64,000 nucleotides of DNA from Roseibium salinum (GCF_026240905.1 NZ_JAPEVI010000003.1:310001-374000), one strand, 5' to 3'. Numbered from the stretch's first letter, positions 35,359-43,859 are shown. Numbers and translations are program-made. The notes: generated by a model not told the origin, from the sequence alone.

Positions 35359-36489
35359 TTACTCACGTGTCTGCACCGCAACGATCCGTCTGGTATGCCT
35401 TGAGGCGGGGCCAACGGTTTCCATTTGGATTGCCCCTTTTGCAAACAGATTTGACATTGCCTTTTTGAATTCGTTCCGCGTCACGCCCTCGGCGCGGCTA
35501 TCGTCGGCAAACTTCTTTGGTGCATATGCGTGGCCTGTGCTTTCCGAGACGTTGCGTCCCTCCCGCGTGAAAGCTGCCAGGAGCGACATGAAGACCCTTT
35601 CCGCCTTTGCCTGTGCGGCGATATCGGACAGTGAGCTTTTGCCCTGAGCGGCCTTGAAAACGCCCTGGTGCCAATTGAGCCTGATTTCGGTGCCGGTCTT
35701 CGTATAGTTTGCCTTCTTCGTTGTGAGGACGCGCATTTCGGTGTCAGTTTCCTTGCCGTCACTGTCTTTGATCCGCTCCAGATAAAGACGGCTGCGTACC
35801 GAGTTATTCCAGGCCGTGGAACCGCTCAGGCCGGAACCTGAAGACATGCCGGTAAGCGATGGATGCGCCAGGAGCAGAATGGTAACGCCATGATCCAGGC
35901 AAAGCCCCCGCAGGAGGCTGATAAATTGCCGTGCTTGCGCCCGCTGGTTTTCCTCGCCGCCGAACAGATCGGACAATGTGTCCAGAACCACGAAGGCAGG
36001 CTTGAAGTCGGAAACACGTTCTTCCAGCCTCGAGAACAGGGGGGTTTGTTCCAGGACGTTGGTTTTTCGAGCCGGTACGGCAAGCAAAGCGTCCCTTCCT
36101 GCCAGGGGTACGATGTCGAGATCATGAAGGCTTTCCAGATCGATCGCCGCGTCCGCGCAAATATCGACAAGGCGCCTGTGCAGTTCTTCAATGTCGTCTT
36201 CTGCCCCGAGGTAAATTACCCTTCCTTGTTCGGGCTTCCGGCCGGCCCAATATCCATCTGAGCAAGTCGCAACGGCAAGCTGAAGCGCAAGCAGGCTCTT
36301 ACCGGTGCCGCCATCGCCGTTGAGCAACGTGACAGTGTTGCCCGGAATCAGGTCTTCGACGTGCCATGACCGCGGCTTGACGGCCTCATGTGCCAGGCTG
36401 GCGGCATTGACGACAGGCAGCGTCACCATGGCAGGTTGAATCGCCTGAGCGCCCGGTCCGGTGTCCGTGAATTGGATAAAATCAGGCAC
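35359..36489 (-). CDS. RepA-like AAA ATPase/replicative helicase
   Basis: 376 aa. The Walker A motif LLNGDGGTGKSLLALQLAVA follows LIPGNTVT, and Walker B is AFVVLDTLSDLFGG. HGVTILLLAHPSLTGM is the following sensor strand, as in RepA/RSF1010-type hexameric helicases (AAA_25). The C-terminal part has a winged-helix look (EGVTRNEFKKAMSNLFAKGA). GTG 36489 is the chosen start, with GGGAGG seven bases upstream, inside the 3' end of the primase gene (8-nt overlap). Confidence 0.85.
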   Translation of the reverse strand: MPDFIQFTDTGPGAQAIQPAMVTLPVVNAASLAHEAVKPRSWHVEDLIPGNTVTLLNGDGGTGKSLLALQLAVATCSDGYWAGRKPEQGRVIYLGAEDDIEELHRRLVDICADAAIDLESLHDLDIVPLAGRDALLAVPARKTNVLEQTPLFSRLEERVSDFKPAFVVLDTLSDLFGGEENQRAQARQFISLLRGLCLDHGVTILLLAHPSLTGMSSGSGLSGSTAWNNSVRSRLYLERIKDSDGKETDTEMRVLTTKKANYTKTGTEIRLNWHQGVFKAAQGKSSLSDIAAQAKAERVFMSLLAAFTREGRNVSESTGHAYAPKKFADDSRAEGVTRNEFKKAMSNLFAKGAIQMETVGPASRHTRRIVAVQTRE

Positions 36490-37429
36490 TGGCGCGCCTC
36501 CCTTGCTGCAATTCAGTGTTGAGGTCGTCGGCACCGGCCTTCGGATGGATGAGATGCACGCGCTTATGGTTTGTTCGCCAGCGTTTGCCGCACATGCGGG
36601 CATTGTCTGCGCTTGCCTTGCCTGCCTCGCAGAAGATCGCCAGCCGCTCCACGCCATCGAGGACAGGGAATTTTCCGATATTCCCGACAGAGCCAAGTAC
36701 CCACACCGGCAACTGAATGCCGAGCGGGCGCCCGGACATGCCTGTTTCGATGCCCTCGGCGATAGCAAGGTGCGGGCCTACCGGATCCAGTTTGACCGCT
36801 GCCCGGCACACAACGCCGAACATCTTTCGGCCGATCTTGCGGCCATCCGGTCGCAGCGCAATCCGATGGATGCCCGTGACCTGATCGTTAAAGACGTTCC
36901 GGAAAGCCGCGATGAGAGCGGGGACAAAGATAGTCCGCCCTGCGGTTTCGTCGCGCCAGGGGCAGCGTGGATGGAACCGGAAGACATGTCCGGCCTGTCG
37001 ATCGCTGATTTCAAGACAGCGGCTCCGTAAGTAGGTTTCCGCTAGGGTCCGGCGCGGGTCCATACCCTGATTCCAGATTTCTTGCGCTCTTGCGATCCGC
37101 TCGCGCTCGTAATCCGTAAGCTCACGCCTTTGGCTTTCCGCGTCCGTGTGAATGCGGTCCCAGGTCTTGACGTAGCCTTTTGGAATCGTTCGGTTCTGTT
37201 CGTCGCCCGGTTCCCAGTCAGGCAGACCGAGGCGTGCCCGAACATAATCCCGGCATTCCCTGAAATCGTCGCCGGCATGGCTATAGGTGACAAAACCATC
37301 CGGCAGCGGTCCTTCAAACCGAACCGAAAGGGAACGGTCTTTCGCGCTATGTCCAGGGCCGGGACACAGAACCGTGCTCGGTCCTGCGATTTCGCCGCCC
37401 AGGAGCTGCGCCGCATATTGGATGTTCAT
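36482..37429 (-). CDS. Toprim-domain DNA primase
   Basis: About 315 aa. The N-terminal region CPGPGHSAKDRSLSVRFEG followed by FVTYSHAGDDFRECRDYVR is a degenerate CHC2-type zinc/nucleic-acid domain as in element-encoded primases. The C-terminal half has the Toprim start LAIAEGIETGMSG and the strand VWVLGSVGNIGKFPVL. It should prime replication together with the overlapping RepA helicase. ATG 37429 overlaps the stop of the 68-aa gene (ATGA). Confidence 0.82.
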   Translation of the reverse strand: MNIQYAAQLLGGEIAGPSTVLCPGPGHSAKDRSLSVRFEGPLPDGFVTYSHAGDDFRECRDYVRARLGLPDWEPGDEQNRTIPKGYVKTWDRIHTDAESQRRELTDYERERIARAQEIWNQGMDPRRTLAETYLRSRCLEISDRQAGHVFRFHPRCPWRDETAGRTIFVPALIAAFRNVFNDQVTGIHRIALRPDGRKIGRKMFGVVCRAAVKLDPVGPHLAIAEGIETGMSGRPLGIQLPVWVLGSVGNIGKFPVLDGVERLAIFCEAGKASADNARMCGKRWRTNHKRVHLIHPKAGADDLNTELQQGRRASA

Positions 37430-37632
37430 TGCGCCGCCCCCCCATATGAGAAAGCATGTTCCGCAATGAGGCGCGCCATGGGGCCGGTCAAATGTGCCCA
37501 CCGGCCGCGGAGGTGCGCGATTTGCATTTCATGGGCGGCAGGGCTATTATCTGAACAGTTCGCAGCCAATCGAACAGAATTCAGAGAGGCCGCCGGAATC
37601 GCCAGTTCCGGCGGTTTCGTTTTGTGGGCCAT
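37426..37632 (-). CDS. 68-aa protein between alpA-like gene and primase
   Basis: 68 aa, MAHKTKPPELAIPAASLNSV onward, no recognised domain. It begins 6 bp after the AlpA-like stop and overlaps the primase start by ATGA, so it belongs to the replication operon. It may be a small accessory or inhibitor; this is not determinable from sequence. Confidence 0.55.
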   Translation of the reverse strand: MAHKTKPPELAIPAASLNSVRLAANCSDNSPAAHEMQIAHLRGRWAHLTGPMARLIAEHAFSYGGAAQ

Positions 37633-37638
37633 GTCTGA

Positions 37639-37866
37639 TCAAGCAGCCCCCCTGCGCGGGTTGGGGCGCGTTTCGCGTGAAGCGATCCACTGTCGGACGG
37701 CTTCGACGCGATACAGCTTCCTGCCACCCAGCATCAGACTAGGCAGGCCATTCGGCTGGTTCTCATACCGAATTATTGTGCGTTCAGAGCACCTGAGTTC
37801 CTGGGCAAGTGAAGCCCGGTCGATGAAGCCGTGAAGGATTCCCGTGTCAGAATGGACAGTCGTCAT
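37639..37866 (-). CDS. alpA: AlpA-like HTH_17 regulator/excisionase
   Basis: About 75 aa. FIDRASLAQELRCSERTIIR followed by LMLGGRKLYRVEAVRQWI is the winged MerR-like fold of AlpA/Xis proteins (HTH, then the RxYR and WI segment). In P4-like satellites and PICIs, AlpA homologues activate integrase or excision and replication genes. ATG 37866 is used; two further in-frame ATGs at 37872 and 37875 follow AAGGA closely. It heads the replication operon. Confidence 0.8.
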   Translation of the reverse strand: MTTVHSDTGILHGFIDRASLAQELRCSERTIIRYENQPNGLPSLMLGGRKLYRVEAVRQWIASRETRPNPRRGAA

Positions 37867-37956
37867 TTGCATCATTCCTTTCCACCAATGCGCGGTGTGT
37901 TGGCGATGCACGACAAGTAGCGACATGCGCGGCCGGTGTCGGCCAGCACAACTGGA

Positions 37957-38589
37957 CTAAAGTTCGCCAGTTTTGAGGGTCTTCCTCCGGTCTACTTGCT
38001 GACGTATTCGGGAGTGCTCTATTTTTGTGCGCTCGAGCGAGGAATAGGGTAGTTCGTCGGGTATTATATCTCCAGGCAGAGCATCGCGAAGGATGTTCAA
38101 TGCGTCGATAAGCCTGCCCTTTGCGTCCTTAATGCTGGCAGTGCCGCCGCATTCTGCCGCGATCCCTTCCAGCCATCGGGCAAGCTGCAGGAGCGTTTGA
38201 TATTCCATGGGCCGGCCATCTTTGCCGGGATCAATATTAATGTCTTCCAGTGCATCCAACGCGCTGAAAAGATCATTCGGTGATATCGTTTGTCCCAACC
38301 ATTCGATCTCAAGAATTCCATTTACCGCTTTACTTCTATTCGATAGCAAGGTTGACAATTTGCGAGCGGTTGCAACAATTCGTTCTAACTCTTTGCGATC
38401 TTTTTTGGTTGTCGGAGGGTAGCGCTCCAGGCGCTCGCGAAGTTGCAGGCATGCTCTGACAGCCTGGCCAATGCGAAAAATGGCGCGATCTTGGTTCTCC
38501 GAAGGAATATCCAACGCGGCCGTGACTTCCCGCAGGATTTCGGGATCAAGCGCGTCAACAAAATCATCTATGTTGATATGCTCCCCCAT
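37957..38589 (-). CDS. hypothetical protein coupled to the integrase gene (210 aa)
   Basis: 210 aa, largely helical (AVRACLQLRERLERYPPTTK; LLQLARWLEGIAAECGG). It starts in a TGATG overlap with the integrase stop, so it is translated with the integrase and could be an accessory factor for recombination. No domain is recognised. Confidence 0.65.
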   Translation of the reverse strand: MGEHINIDDFVDALDPEILREVTAALDIPSENQDRAIFRIGQAVRACLQLRERLERYPPTTKKDRKELERIVATARKLSTLLSNRSKAVNGILEIEWLGQTISPNDLFSALDALEDINIDPGKDGRPMEYQTLLQLARWLEGIAAECGGTASIKDAKGRLIDALNILRDALPGDIIPDELPYSSLERTKIEHSRIRQQVDRRKTLKTGEL

Positions 38590-39878
38590 CAGGATTTGCC
38601 CTTTAAGTGATGCACTTCGGCGCCTTCACCATTTTGGGTGAAAACTGCGCCTACGCGTTCGGTTGCCTGACGCAAGGGATCATCCATCAAGTGGCTATAC
38701 CGGGCGGTGGTTTGCGGTTGAGTGTGTCCGAGCAGCGCTCCAATGATCGGCAACGATAGGCCAGCCGAAGCCAACATGCTTGCATAGGTGTGACGCAGAT
38801 CATGCAGCCGCGCGTTTGGGGTGACGACGACTCTTTCCCTGCCCTTGGCGTCGGTGATTGTCTCTGTGTCCACAAGGCCGGCAGTCAGACACAACTCGCG
38901 CCAGTCTTTCTTCAGTTCCTGCCGATGGCCTTTGCCTCCGCGCCCTGGAAAGACATACTCGGACATGGGTTTGTCGCTTGCCTCGGCCGCGTAGTGCAAT
39001 TCTGAGAGCATCTGACGGGCAGGGGCGGACAAGGGGACACGATGGACCGTCTTTTGTTTGGTGGTCGCTCCGGGTTTCGTCCAAACGCCATTGGTCAAAT
39101 CAAATTGGTTCCATTTTGCGGCTTGGACTTCGCCACGGCGTGCGCCGGTCAAAAGCAGCATGCGAATGATGTCAGCGGCTTGTTTGTCATCGTGCTCCGC
39201 AAGTGCCTTCACAAGGTTCGTGAGTTCCTCTTGCGACAGGTAGCGGTCCCTTTTTTCTTCCTGGTTACGCTCGACGCCCAGGCACGGATTGTCCGCTCGC
39301 CACTGCCACCGGATGGCTAGATTGAACATCTTCGACAAGAGCGCCAAGACCCGGTTCGCAACATAAGGATGTCCGCGTTTTGTGATTGCGCGGTGCAGCC
39401 CGTCGATATCGGAGAAGGTCACCTCGTTGACCTTCAGGTGTTTCAATCTGGGCTCGATCTTTGCCGCCTTCTCGCCGTCCTGCTTGATATAGCGGGCGAT
39501 CATGGCCCGATCATCTTCCGCGGATGACGCGCGTTTCTTGGGAAGGTGCTCTTCGGCATAGCGGTCGCAGAGATCAGCAACGGTCTTGGCGTTCCGATCC
39601 GCTTCGACCTCGGTCATTGGATCTTCGCCGCGGTCGATCCGCCTCTTGAGTTCCTTTGCTTCGTCGCGAGCAGCCGATGTTTGCCAGTCCGGAAAAGACC
39701 CAATCGTGATGCGTCGCTCGCGCCCGCTGCGAGTCCGATAGTTCAGAACAAAGGAACGGGTGCCGGCCGCTGTCACACGGCAGCCGAAGCCCTTGACCTC
39801 GCTGTCATACGTTATCTTGTTGCCCTTCTCGGGGGAGGGGAGGGCCTTGATGATCGCATCTTTGAGCTTGATAGTCAT
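38589..39878 (-). CDS. int: P4-type tyrosine integrase
   Basis: 429 aa. An N-terminal arm-binding DUF4102-like domain (DAIIKALPSPEKGNKITYDS, then GFGCRVTAAGTRSF) is followed by a core-binding SAM-like domain and a catalytic domain with R in LTGARRGEVQAAKW, HxLR-H in LHDLRHTYAS, H in LLGHTQPQTT and the nucleophile Y in ARYSHLMDD. P4-family integrases typically use tRNA 3' ends, matching the tRNA-Lys att site here. ATG 39878 lies inside a cluster of GTGTCCG boxes, so integrase binding may repress its own gene. The 210-aa gene is coupled downstream. Confidence 0.95.
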   Translation of the reverse strand: MTIKLKDAIIKALPSPEKGNKITYDSEVKGFGCRVTAAGTRSFVLNYRTRSGRERRITIGSFPDWQTSAARDEAKELKRRIDRGEDPMTEVEADRNAKTVADLCDRYAEEHLPKKRASSAEDDRAMIARYIKQDGEKAAKIEPRLKHLKVNEVTFSDIDGLHRAITKRGHPYVANRVLALLSKMFNLAIRWQWRADNPCLGVERNQEEKRDRYLSQEELTNLVKALAEHDDKQAADIIRMLLLTGARRGEVQAAKWNQFDLTNGVWTKPGATTKQKTVHRVPLSAPARQMLSELHYAAEASDKPMSEYVFPGRGGKGHRQELKKDWRELCLTAGLVDTETITDAKGRERVVVTPNARLHDLRHTYASMLASAGLSLPIIGALLGHTQPQTTARYSHLMDDPLRQATERVGAVFTQNGEGAEVHHLKGKS

Positions 39879-39998
39879 GTCCGCCGTGTCCGTACTGTGT
39901 CCGTCACTTAAACGACAAGTGATGTCACTAATATGGCGACACATGTCCTGATTTGTCAATTCAAGATACAGGAAAAACAATAGCTTATTTGCGGACAC
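39877..39998. promoter_or_regulatory. integrase arm-type sites and int promoter region, right end
   Basis: ATGTCCG at 39877, then GTGTCCGTACTGTGTCCG at 39886-39903, and an inverted CGGACAC at 39992-39998. A TCACTT/AAGTGA inverted repeat occupies 39904-39922. The 18-mer matches the left-end site with one mismatch. Confidence 0.55.
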
Positions 39999-40044
39999 AG
40001 GCGAAAACGATACAATTTCAAATGCTTGAAAGAGTGCGAAAGAA

Positions 40045-40102
40045 CTGACTCTTAATCAGCGGGTCTGGGGTTCGAGCCCCCACTCACCCACCAATTTCTT
40101 TC
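40045..40102 (+). repeat. attR core, 58-bp direct repeat
   Basis: An exact second copy of 27057-27114 lacking the 5' half of the tRNA, marking the right junction of the element. Confidence 0.93.
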
Positions 40103-40129
40103 ATTTGACGGCTTTCCCTTGGCTACGCT

Positions 40130-40780
40130 CTAGTAAAGCGTTCTCCGATAGTCTTCTTCCAACTCTTCGTCCAACCTTCGCATCTCATCCCTGTCGCTCG
40201 GTGCGCCGGTCGTTTCATCCAGGATGATGTTTACGAGTGAAGGCATCTCGGTGCGATCTTGAAAATGATCCGGGCTCCACAAGCGGGACCGTCTGAATGC
40301 CTTGGCGCAATGCATGAAGACTTCGCTTACGGTCACGACAATGGCGAGTTTCGGGACACGGTTATTGATGCTCATGCTCTTCAAGAGGTGAGGATCGTTC
40401 GTCAAAGCTGCTCGCCCGTTCACGCGCAACGTATCGTCGAAACCCGGAATGACGAACAGCAGTCTGACGTTCGGGTTGGCAATGATGTTGGTCAGTGTAT
40501 CGAGGCGATTGTTGCCCGGTCGATCCGGTATCGCCAGTGTGCGCTCGTCAAGAACTTTAACGAATCCCGCCGGGTCGCCGCGAGGGCTGACGTCAGCCTT
40601 TCCCTCGAGGCCCTGAGTTCCAATACACACGAATGGCGAGCGCCTGATGAACTCTTGCGCGTGCTCGCCAATGGTGCTCTGACACTTGAGTATGGCGAGG
40701 GAATGGGTCGCGTCGAACAACCCTCGCAGGGTCTGCTCGTTTGCGATGGCATAATCCGGATTGAGGTTAAACTCCGTCAT
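40130..40780 (-). CDS. PPOX-type (pyridoxamine 5'-phosphate oxidase-like) flavoprotein
   Basis: 216 aa in the style of the MSMEG_1061-like FMN-dependent PPOX proteins: PFVCIGTQGLEGKADVSPRG followed by PAGFVKVLDERTLAIPDRPG, then NRLDTLTNIIANPNVRLLFV and a C-terminal HCAKAFRRSRLWSPD. The split-barrel flavin site is implied; the substrate is unknown. It lies between the island attR and a degenerate third att copy, so it is probably imported cargo. The usual divergent HxlR regulator gene is not seen, although a palindrome lies upstream. Confidence 0.85.
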   Translation of the reverse strand: MTEFNLNPDYAIANEQTLRGLFDATHSLAILKCQSTIGEHAQEFIRRSPFVCIGTQGLEGKADVSPRGDPAGFVKVLDERTLAIPDRPGNNRLDTLTNIIANPNVRLLFVIPGFDDTLRVNGRAALTNDPHLLKSMSINNRVPKLAIVVTVSEVFMHCAKAFRRSRLWSPDHFQDRTEMPSLVNIILDETTGAPSDRDEMRRLDEELEEDYRRTLY

Positions 40781-40890
40781 GATCCCACACCTTGTCAGTT
40801 GTCTTTCATCAGCTTCGCCAACCGAAAGGTCTGGATATGCTGATTCCTCGCGGCTTGCCTTTCCGGCGCCTTGAAATTTCTTTGCTCTTG

Positions 40891-40906
40891 TGAGGTACGT
40901 ACCTCA
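40891..40906. promoter_or_regulatory. 16-bp perfect palindrome upstream of the PPOX gene
   Basis: TGAGGTACGTACCTCA reads identically on both strands, 110 bp before the PPOX start; a partial repeat TTACCTCA follows at about 40918. It fits a dimeric operator (e.g. HxlR- or TetR-type); no local regulator is present. Confidence 0.55.
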
Positions 40907-40962
40907 TCATAATCACTTACCTCAGATTGGAACCGTAATCAAGCAGACGGCAGTCGGCTAAC

Positions 40963-41000
40963 GCTTGATCAGCGGGTCTGAAGTTCGAGACTCCACCTAC
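40963..41000 (+). repeat. degenerate third att copy (tRNA-Lys 3' remnant)
   Basis: GCTTGATCAGCGGGTCTG then GTTCGAG and CCAC in register repeat the anticodon-stem-to-acceptor part of the att core with several mismatches. It lies 0.86 kb beyond attR, directly before trhO, and looks like the decayed right end of an older insertion. Confidence 0.65.
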
Positions 41001-41159
41001 TTATCCTGTTCGATTGCCAGACCTGGCTGCGTCACAGGCGATGCCGTCCACGTCCGAGAAACTGCGGACTTTGCAGATCGGGGCCGGAAGCTGTATAGAG
41101 GGCGCCGGTCGGGCCGGAAGCGGCCTGATCGCGATTTTTCAAGAAAAAGAACAAGGCCT

Positions 41160-41990
41160 ATGGACGACTTTCTCGTTGCCGCCCTCTACAGGTTCGCAGC
41201 CCTTGATGACTTTGAGGCGATGCGTGATCCGCTTAAAGCCTATTGCGAAGCCCGTGACGTGCGCGGCAGCCTGCTGCTGGCGTCGGAAGGCGTCAACGGC
41301 ACGATCTGCGGGCCGGAGGCGGGCGTGCGCGAGGTTCTCGATCATTTGCGCGCCGATCCGCGCCTCAAGGATCTCTCTCACAAGGAAGCCTGGAGCCACC
41401 GGCACGTGTTCAAGCGCATGAAGGTGCGGTTGAAGCAGGAGATCGTCCGTCTTGCCGTCGACGGCATCGATCCGAACGAGATCGTCGGCGAATATGTCAG
41501 GCCGGAAGACTGGAACGCGCTGATTTCCGATCCGGACGTGATCGTCATCGACACGCGCAACGACTATGAATACGCCTTCGGCACGTTCGAACGTGCCCTC
41601 AATCCGGAGACCCAGTCCTTCCGCGAGTTTCCGGCATGGGTGGAAGGCCAGGACGAGCTGACGAAGAAGCCGAAGGTCGCCATGTTCTGCACCGGCGGCA
41701 TTCGCTGCGAAAAGGCAACCGCCTGGATGCTGAAGAACGGCTTTGATGAAGTCTACCACCTGGAAGGCGGCATCCTGAACTACCTGGAAAAGGTGCCGGA
41801 GGACAAAAGCCTCTGGAAGGGCGAGTGTTTCGTCTTCGATGACCGGGTTTCGGTCGACCACCAGCTGCAGCCGCGCTGGGGCGAGTGGGTGCCGGAAGCA
41901 GCCAGGCACATCATCAATGAAGACACGGACTATGACAAAGGCCCGAGAGTGGACGAAACGTCCGGCGACAAGCAGGACCTGGCTTCCTAG
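41160..41990 (+). CDS. trhO: tRNA uridine(34) hydroxylase (rhodanese-like)
   Basis: 276 aa. This family makes 5-hydroxyuridine at tRNA position 34. The N-terminal domain has LLLASEGVNGTICG, and the central rhodanese domain has VIVIDTRNDYEYAFGTF and the active-site loop FCTGGIRCEKATAW (C177 with C183). EGGILNYLEKVPE and a C-terminal extension with CFVFDDRVSVDH complete the TrhO/YceA pattern. ATG 41160 gives the family N-terminus; the open frame upstream runs into the att remnant. Confidence 0.95.
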   Translation: MDDFLVAALYRFAALDDFEAMRDPLKAYCEARDVRGSLLLASEGVNGTICGPEAGVREVLDHLRADPRLKDLSHKEAWSHRHVFKRMKVRLKQEIVRLAVDGIDPNEIVGEYVRPEDWNALISDPDVIVIDTRNDYEYAFGTFERALNPETQSFREFPAWVEGQDELTKKPKVAMFCTGGIRCEKATAWMLKNGFDEVYHLEGGILNYLEKVPEDKSLWKGECFVFDDRVSVDHQLQPRWGEWVPEAARHIINEDTDYDKGPRVDETSGDKQDLAS

Positions 41991-42036
41991 CGGAAGCGGC
42001 CGTTCCCTCTGCCGGCCTGACGGCCGATTTCGGCCC

Positions 42037-42206
42037 CGTCATTCCGGACAAGTGCAGCGCAAGCTGCGTGCAGATCCGGAAACCAGAAATCAGCATGAGC
42101 GCAGCGAATTCTCTAACTGTATTGAAGAATGGACGCGCCTGATGGCGCGAAATATGTCTGGATTCCGGATCTGCGCGCGGCTCTGCCGCACTTGTCCAGA
42201 ATGACG
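42037..42206. repeat. long inverted pair of the CCGGAC intergenic repeat
   Basis: The left arm 42037-42081 (starting CGTCATTCCGGACAAGTGC) and right arm 42163-42206 (ending GTCCAGAATGACG) are near-complementary over about 45 bp, separated by about 80 bp. The same family occurs at 11660-11772 and 45244-45288. No gene is seen in the 309-bp gap 41991-42299. Confidence 0.75.
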
Positions 42207-42299
42207 TGGAGGGAGCAGGTCTGCTCGCCCTTCCTGAGCCGACGACCTGTATGCCTCCCCAATTCTCCGGGATGATCGTTTGCGCGCAGCCAGCCGCCC

Positions 42300-43184
42300 C
42301 TATTTCGTCCTGAACCGGTAAGTCTTCACGCCCCTCTGACCATGTCCTTCCACCAGAAACAGGCCGCCCGACAGCGTGTCCGGTTCGATTGCGGTCGGGT
42401 CCGCGGGCTGTTTGATGCTGGTGACGATCAGGTGGTCGAGGTCGGGTCCGCAGAAGCAGGGCATGGTCGGCTTGTCGACCGGCAGCTTGATCGCATGCAG
42501 CAGGTTGCCGTCCGGGGCAAAGCAGTTGAGCACCCCGGCCGAGACGCCCGCGCTCCAGTAATTGCCGTCGGTATCCACCGCCGCGCCGTCGGGGCGGCCG
42601 GACTTGTTGGTCTGCTGGGCGTAGAGCATCTTGGAGCCGAGCGCGCCGTTTGCCGGGTCGAAGGCGTAGCACTCGATCCAGCCGGGCGAACTGTCCGCGT
42701 GGTACATGTAGGTGCCGTCCGGGGTCCAGGCGAGGCCGTTGGAGCACTGCAGGCCATCGCGGATTTCGGCAACTTCACCCTGGGCATCGATCCGGTAAAG
42801 GCCGCCGATCGGCTCTCGCGGGGAACTTGTGTCCATGGTGCCGACCCAGAAGGCGCCGTCCGGACCGACCTTGCCGTCGTTCAGCCGGGTGCGCGGTTCG
42901 TCCGCCTGAACCTCGGCGATGACCTCGCTTGCCCCGCTTTCAGGATCGAACAGCAGGATTTTGTCCCAGACCGCGACGACCAAGCGGTCATCCTCAGTCA
43001 GGCCGAAGGAACCGACCTCGTTGTCGAAATGCCATGTGGTGATTTGCCGGCTGTCCCAGTCCATGGACTGGATCGTGCGGCCCTGAATATCGGCCCAGAG
43101 CAGGCGGTTTTTCCTGTCGTCCCATGTCGGGCATTCGGCGAGTTGGTAAGTCGTATCGAGAAAACGGGTAATCGTGTGGGACAC
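42300..43184 (-). CDS. SMP-30/gluconolactonase family protein
   Basis: A 294-aa six-bladed beta-propeller lactonase. Metal ligands are recognisable: the N-terminal Glu in LAECPTWD, the Asn-Asp in RLNDGKVGPDGAFWVGTM, QCSNGLAWTPDG, and the late Asp in GRPDGAAVDTDG. Family members hydrolyse sugar lactones. In this window, with zwf and edd but no pgl seen, a role on 6-phosphogluconolactone is conceivable but not shown; the gene is 10 kb away and may serve another sugar acid route. Confidence 0.9.
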   Translation of the reverse strand: MSHTITRFLDTTYQLAECPTWDDRKNRLLWADIQGRTIQSMDWDSRQITTWHFDNEVGSFGLTEDDRLVVAVWDKILLFDPESGASEVIAEVQADEPRTRLNDGKVGPDGAFWVGTMDTSSPREPIGGLYRIDAQGEVAEIRDGLQCSNGLAWTPDGTYMYHADSSPGWIECYAFDPANGALGSKMLYAQQTNKSGRPDGAAVDTDGNYWSAGVSAGVLNCFAPDGNLLHAIKLPVDKPTMPCFCGPDLDHLIVTSIKQPADPTAIEPDTLSGGLFLVEGHGQRGVKTYRFRTK

Positions 43185-43319
43185 CGGAGCGGGTTCCTTG
43201 AAGATCCAGGCATTTGAATGGATGCGGACTATATCGTCCTGAAAACGCTCCGTCGAGACTGCAATCCAACCTTGGCCGTTTCCCTGGCGTGCGGCGCGGA
43301 CCGGGCGGCGGCGCGAAGA

Positions 43320-43790
43320 TCAATGTTCTCCGTCCAGGGGAATCGCCGTGCGCTTGACGATCGGCCGGATGGCAAACGAGGATTTCATCCGCAGGACGCC
43401 CGGCAGTTGCGCAAGGTGGTCCCGGTGGATGCGTTCGAAGTCGACCGGGTCGGCCGCCGTCAGGCGCAGGATGTAGTCGGCATCGCCCGCCATCAGGAAA
43501 CATTCCATGATCTCCCCGGACCGGGCGACGGCCCGTTCGAAATTCTCCAGCGTTTCCTTGGACTGCCCGGTGAGGGAGATTTCCACGAAGATATCCATGT
43601 GCCGGCCGAGTTTCTTCTGATTGAGAAGCGCGACATATTTCTCGATGATGCCCGCTTCCTCCAGGGCTCGCATGCGCCGGAGGCAGGCGGAAGGCGACAG
43701 GCCAACCTTTTCGGCAAGATCCGCATTGGCTATGCGCCCGTCGCTTTGCAGGACGTCCAGGATTTTCCGGTCGAGACGGTCTAGCTTCAT
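43320..43790 (-). CDS. Lrp/AsnC family regulator of alanine dehydrogenase
   Basis: About 156 aa. The N-terminal HTH reads LDRKILDVLQSDGRIANADL then AEKVGLSPSACLRRMRALEE; the C-terminal RAM ligand domain has AVARSGEIMECFLMAGDADY. It is divergent from ald, the usual place of an AldR-type activator responding to alanine. A 7-bp-arm inverted repeat (43860-43878) lies between the genes. A start at 43817 is also in frame but has no ribosome site. Confidence 0.9.
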   Translation of the reverse strand: MKLDRLDRKILDVLQSDGRIANADLAEKVGLSPSACLRRMRALEEAGIIEKYVALLNQKKLGRHMDIFVEISLTGQSKETLENFERAVARSGEIMECFLMAGDADYILRLTAADPVDFERIHRDHLAQLPGVLRMKSSFAIRPIVKRTAIPLDGEH

Positions 43791-43859
43791 TTTGTTGCAC
43801 CGCACAGATTGCTGCATTTAACAGGGTAGCGGGCACTAAATTTGAATATTTCCGGTTTG

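Noticed and set aside
35211..35444. Minus-strand frame running through the short-repeat array next to repA, giving HSPSDALHS-like repeats
   Set aside because: Low-complexity translation of the repeat array, no ribosome site; the array is better read as iteron-like DNA.
40963..41000. A second functional tRNA
   Set aside because: Only the 3' half is similar and the acceptor and T-stem pairing is broken; treated as an att remnant.
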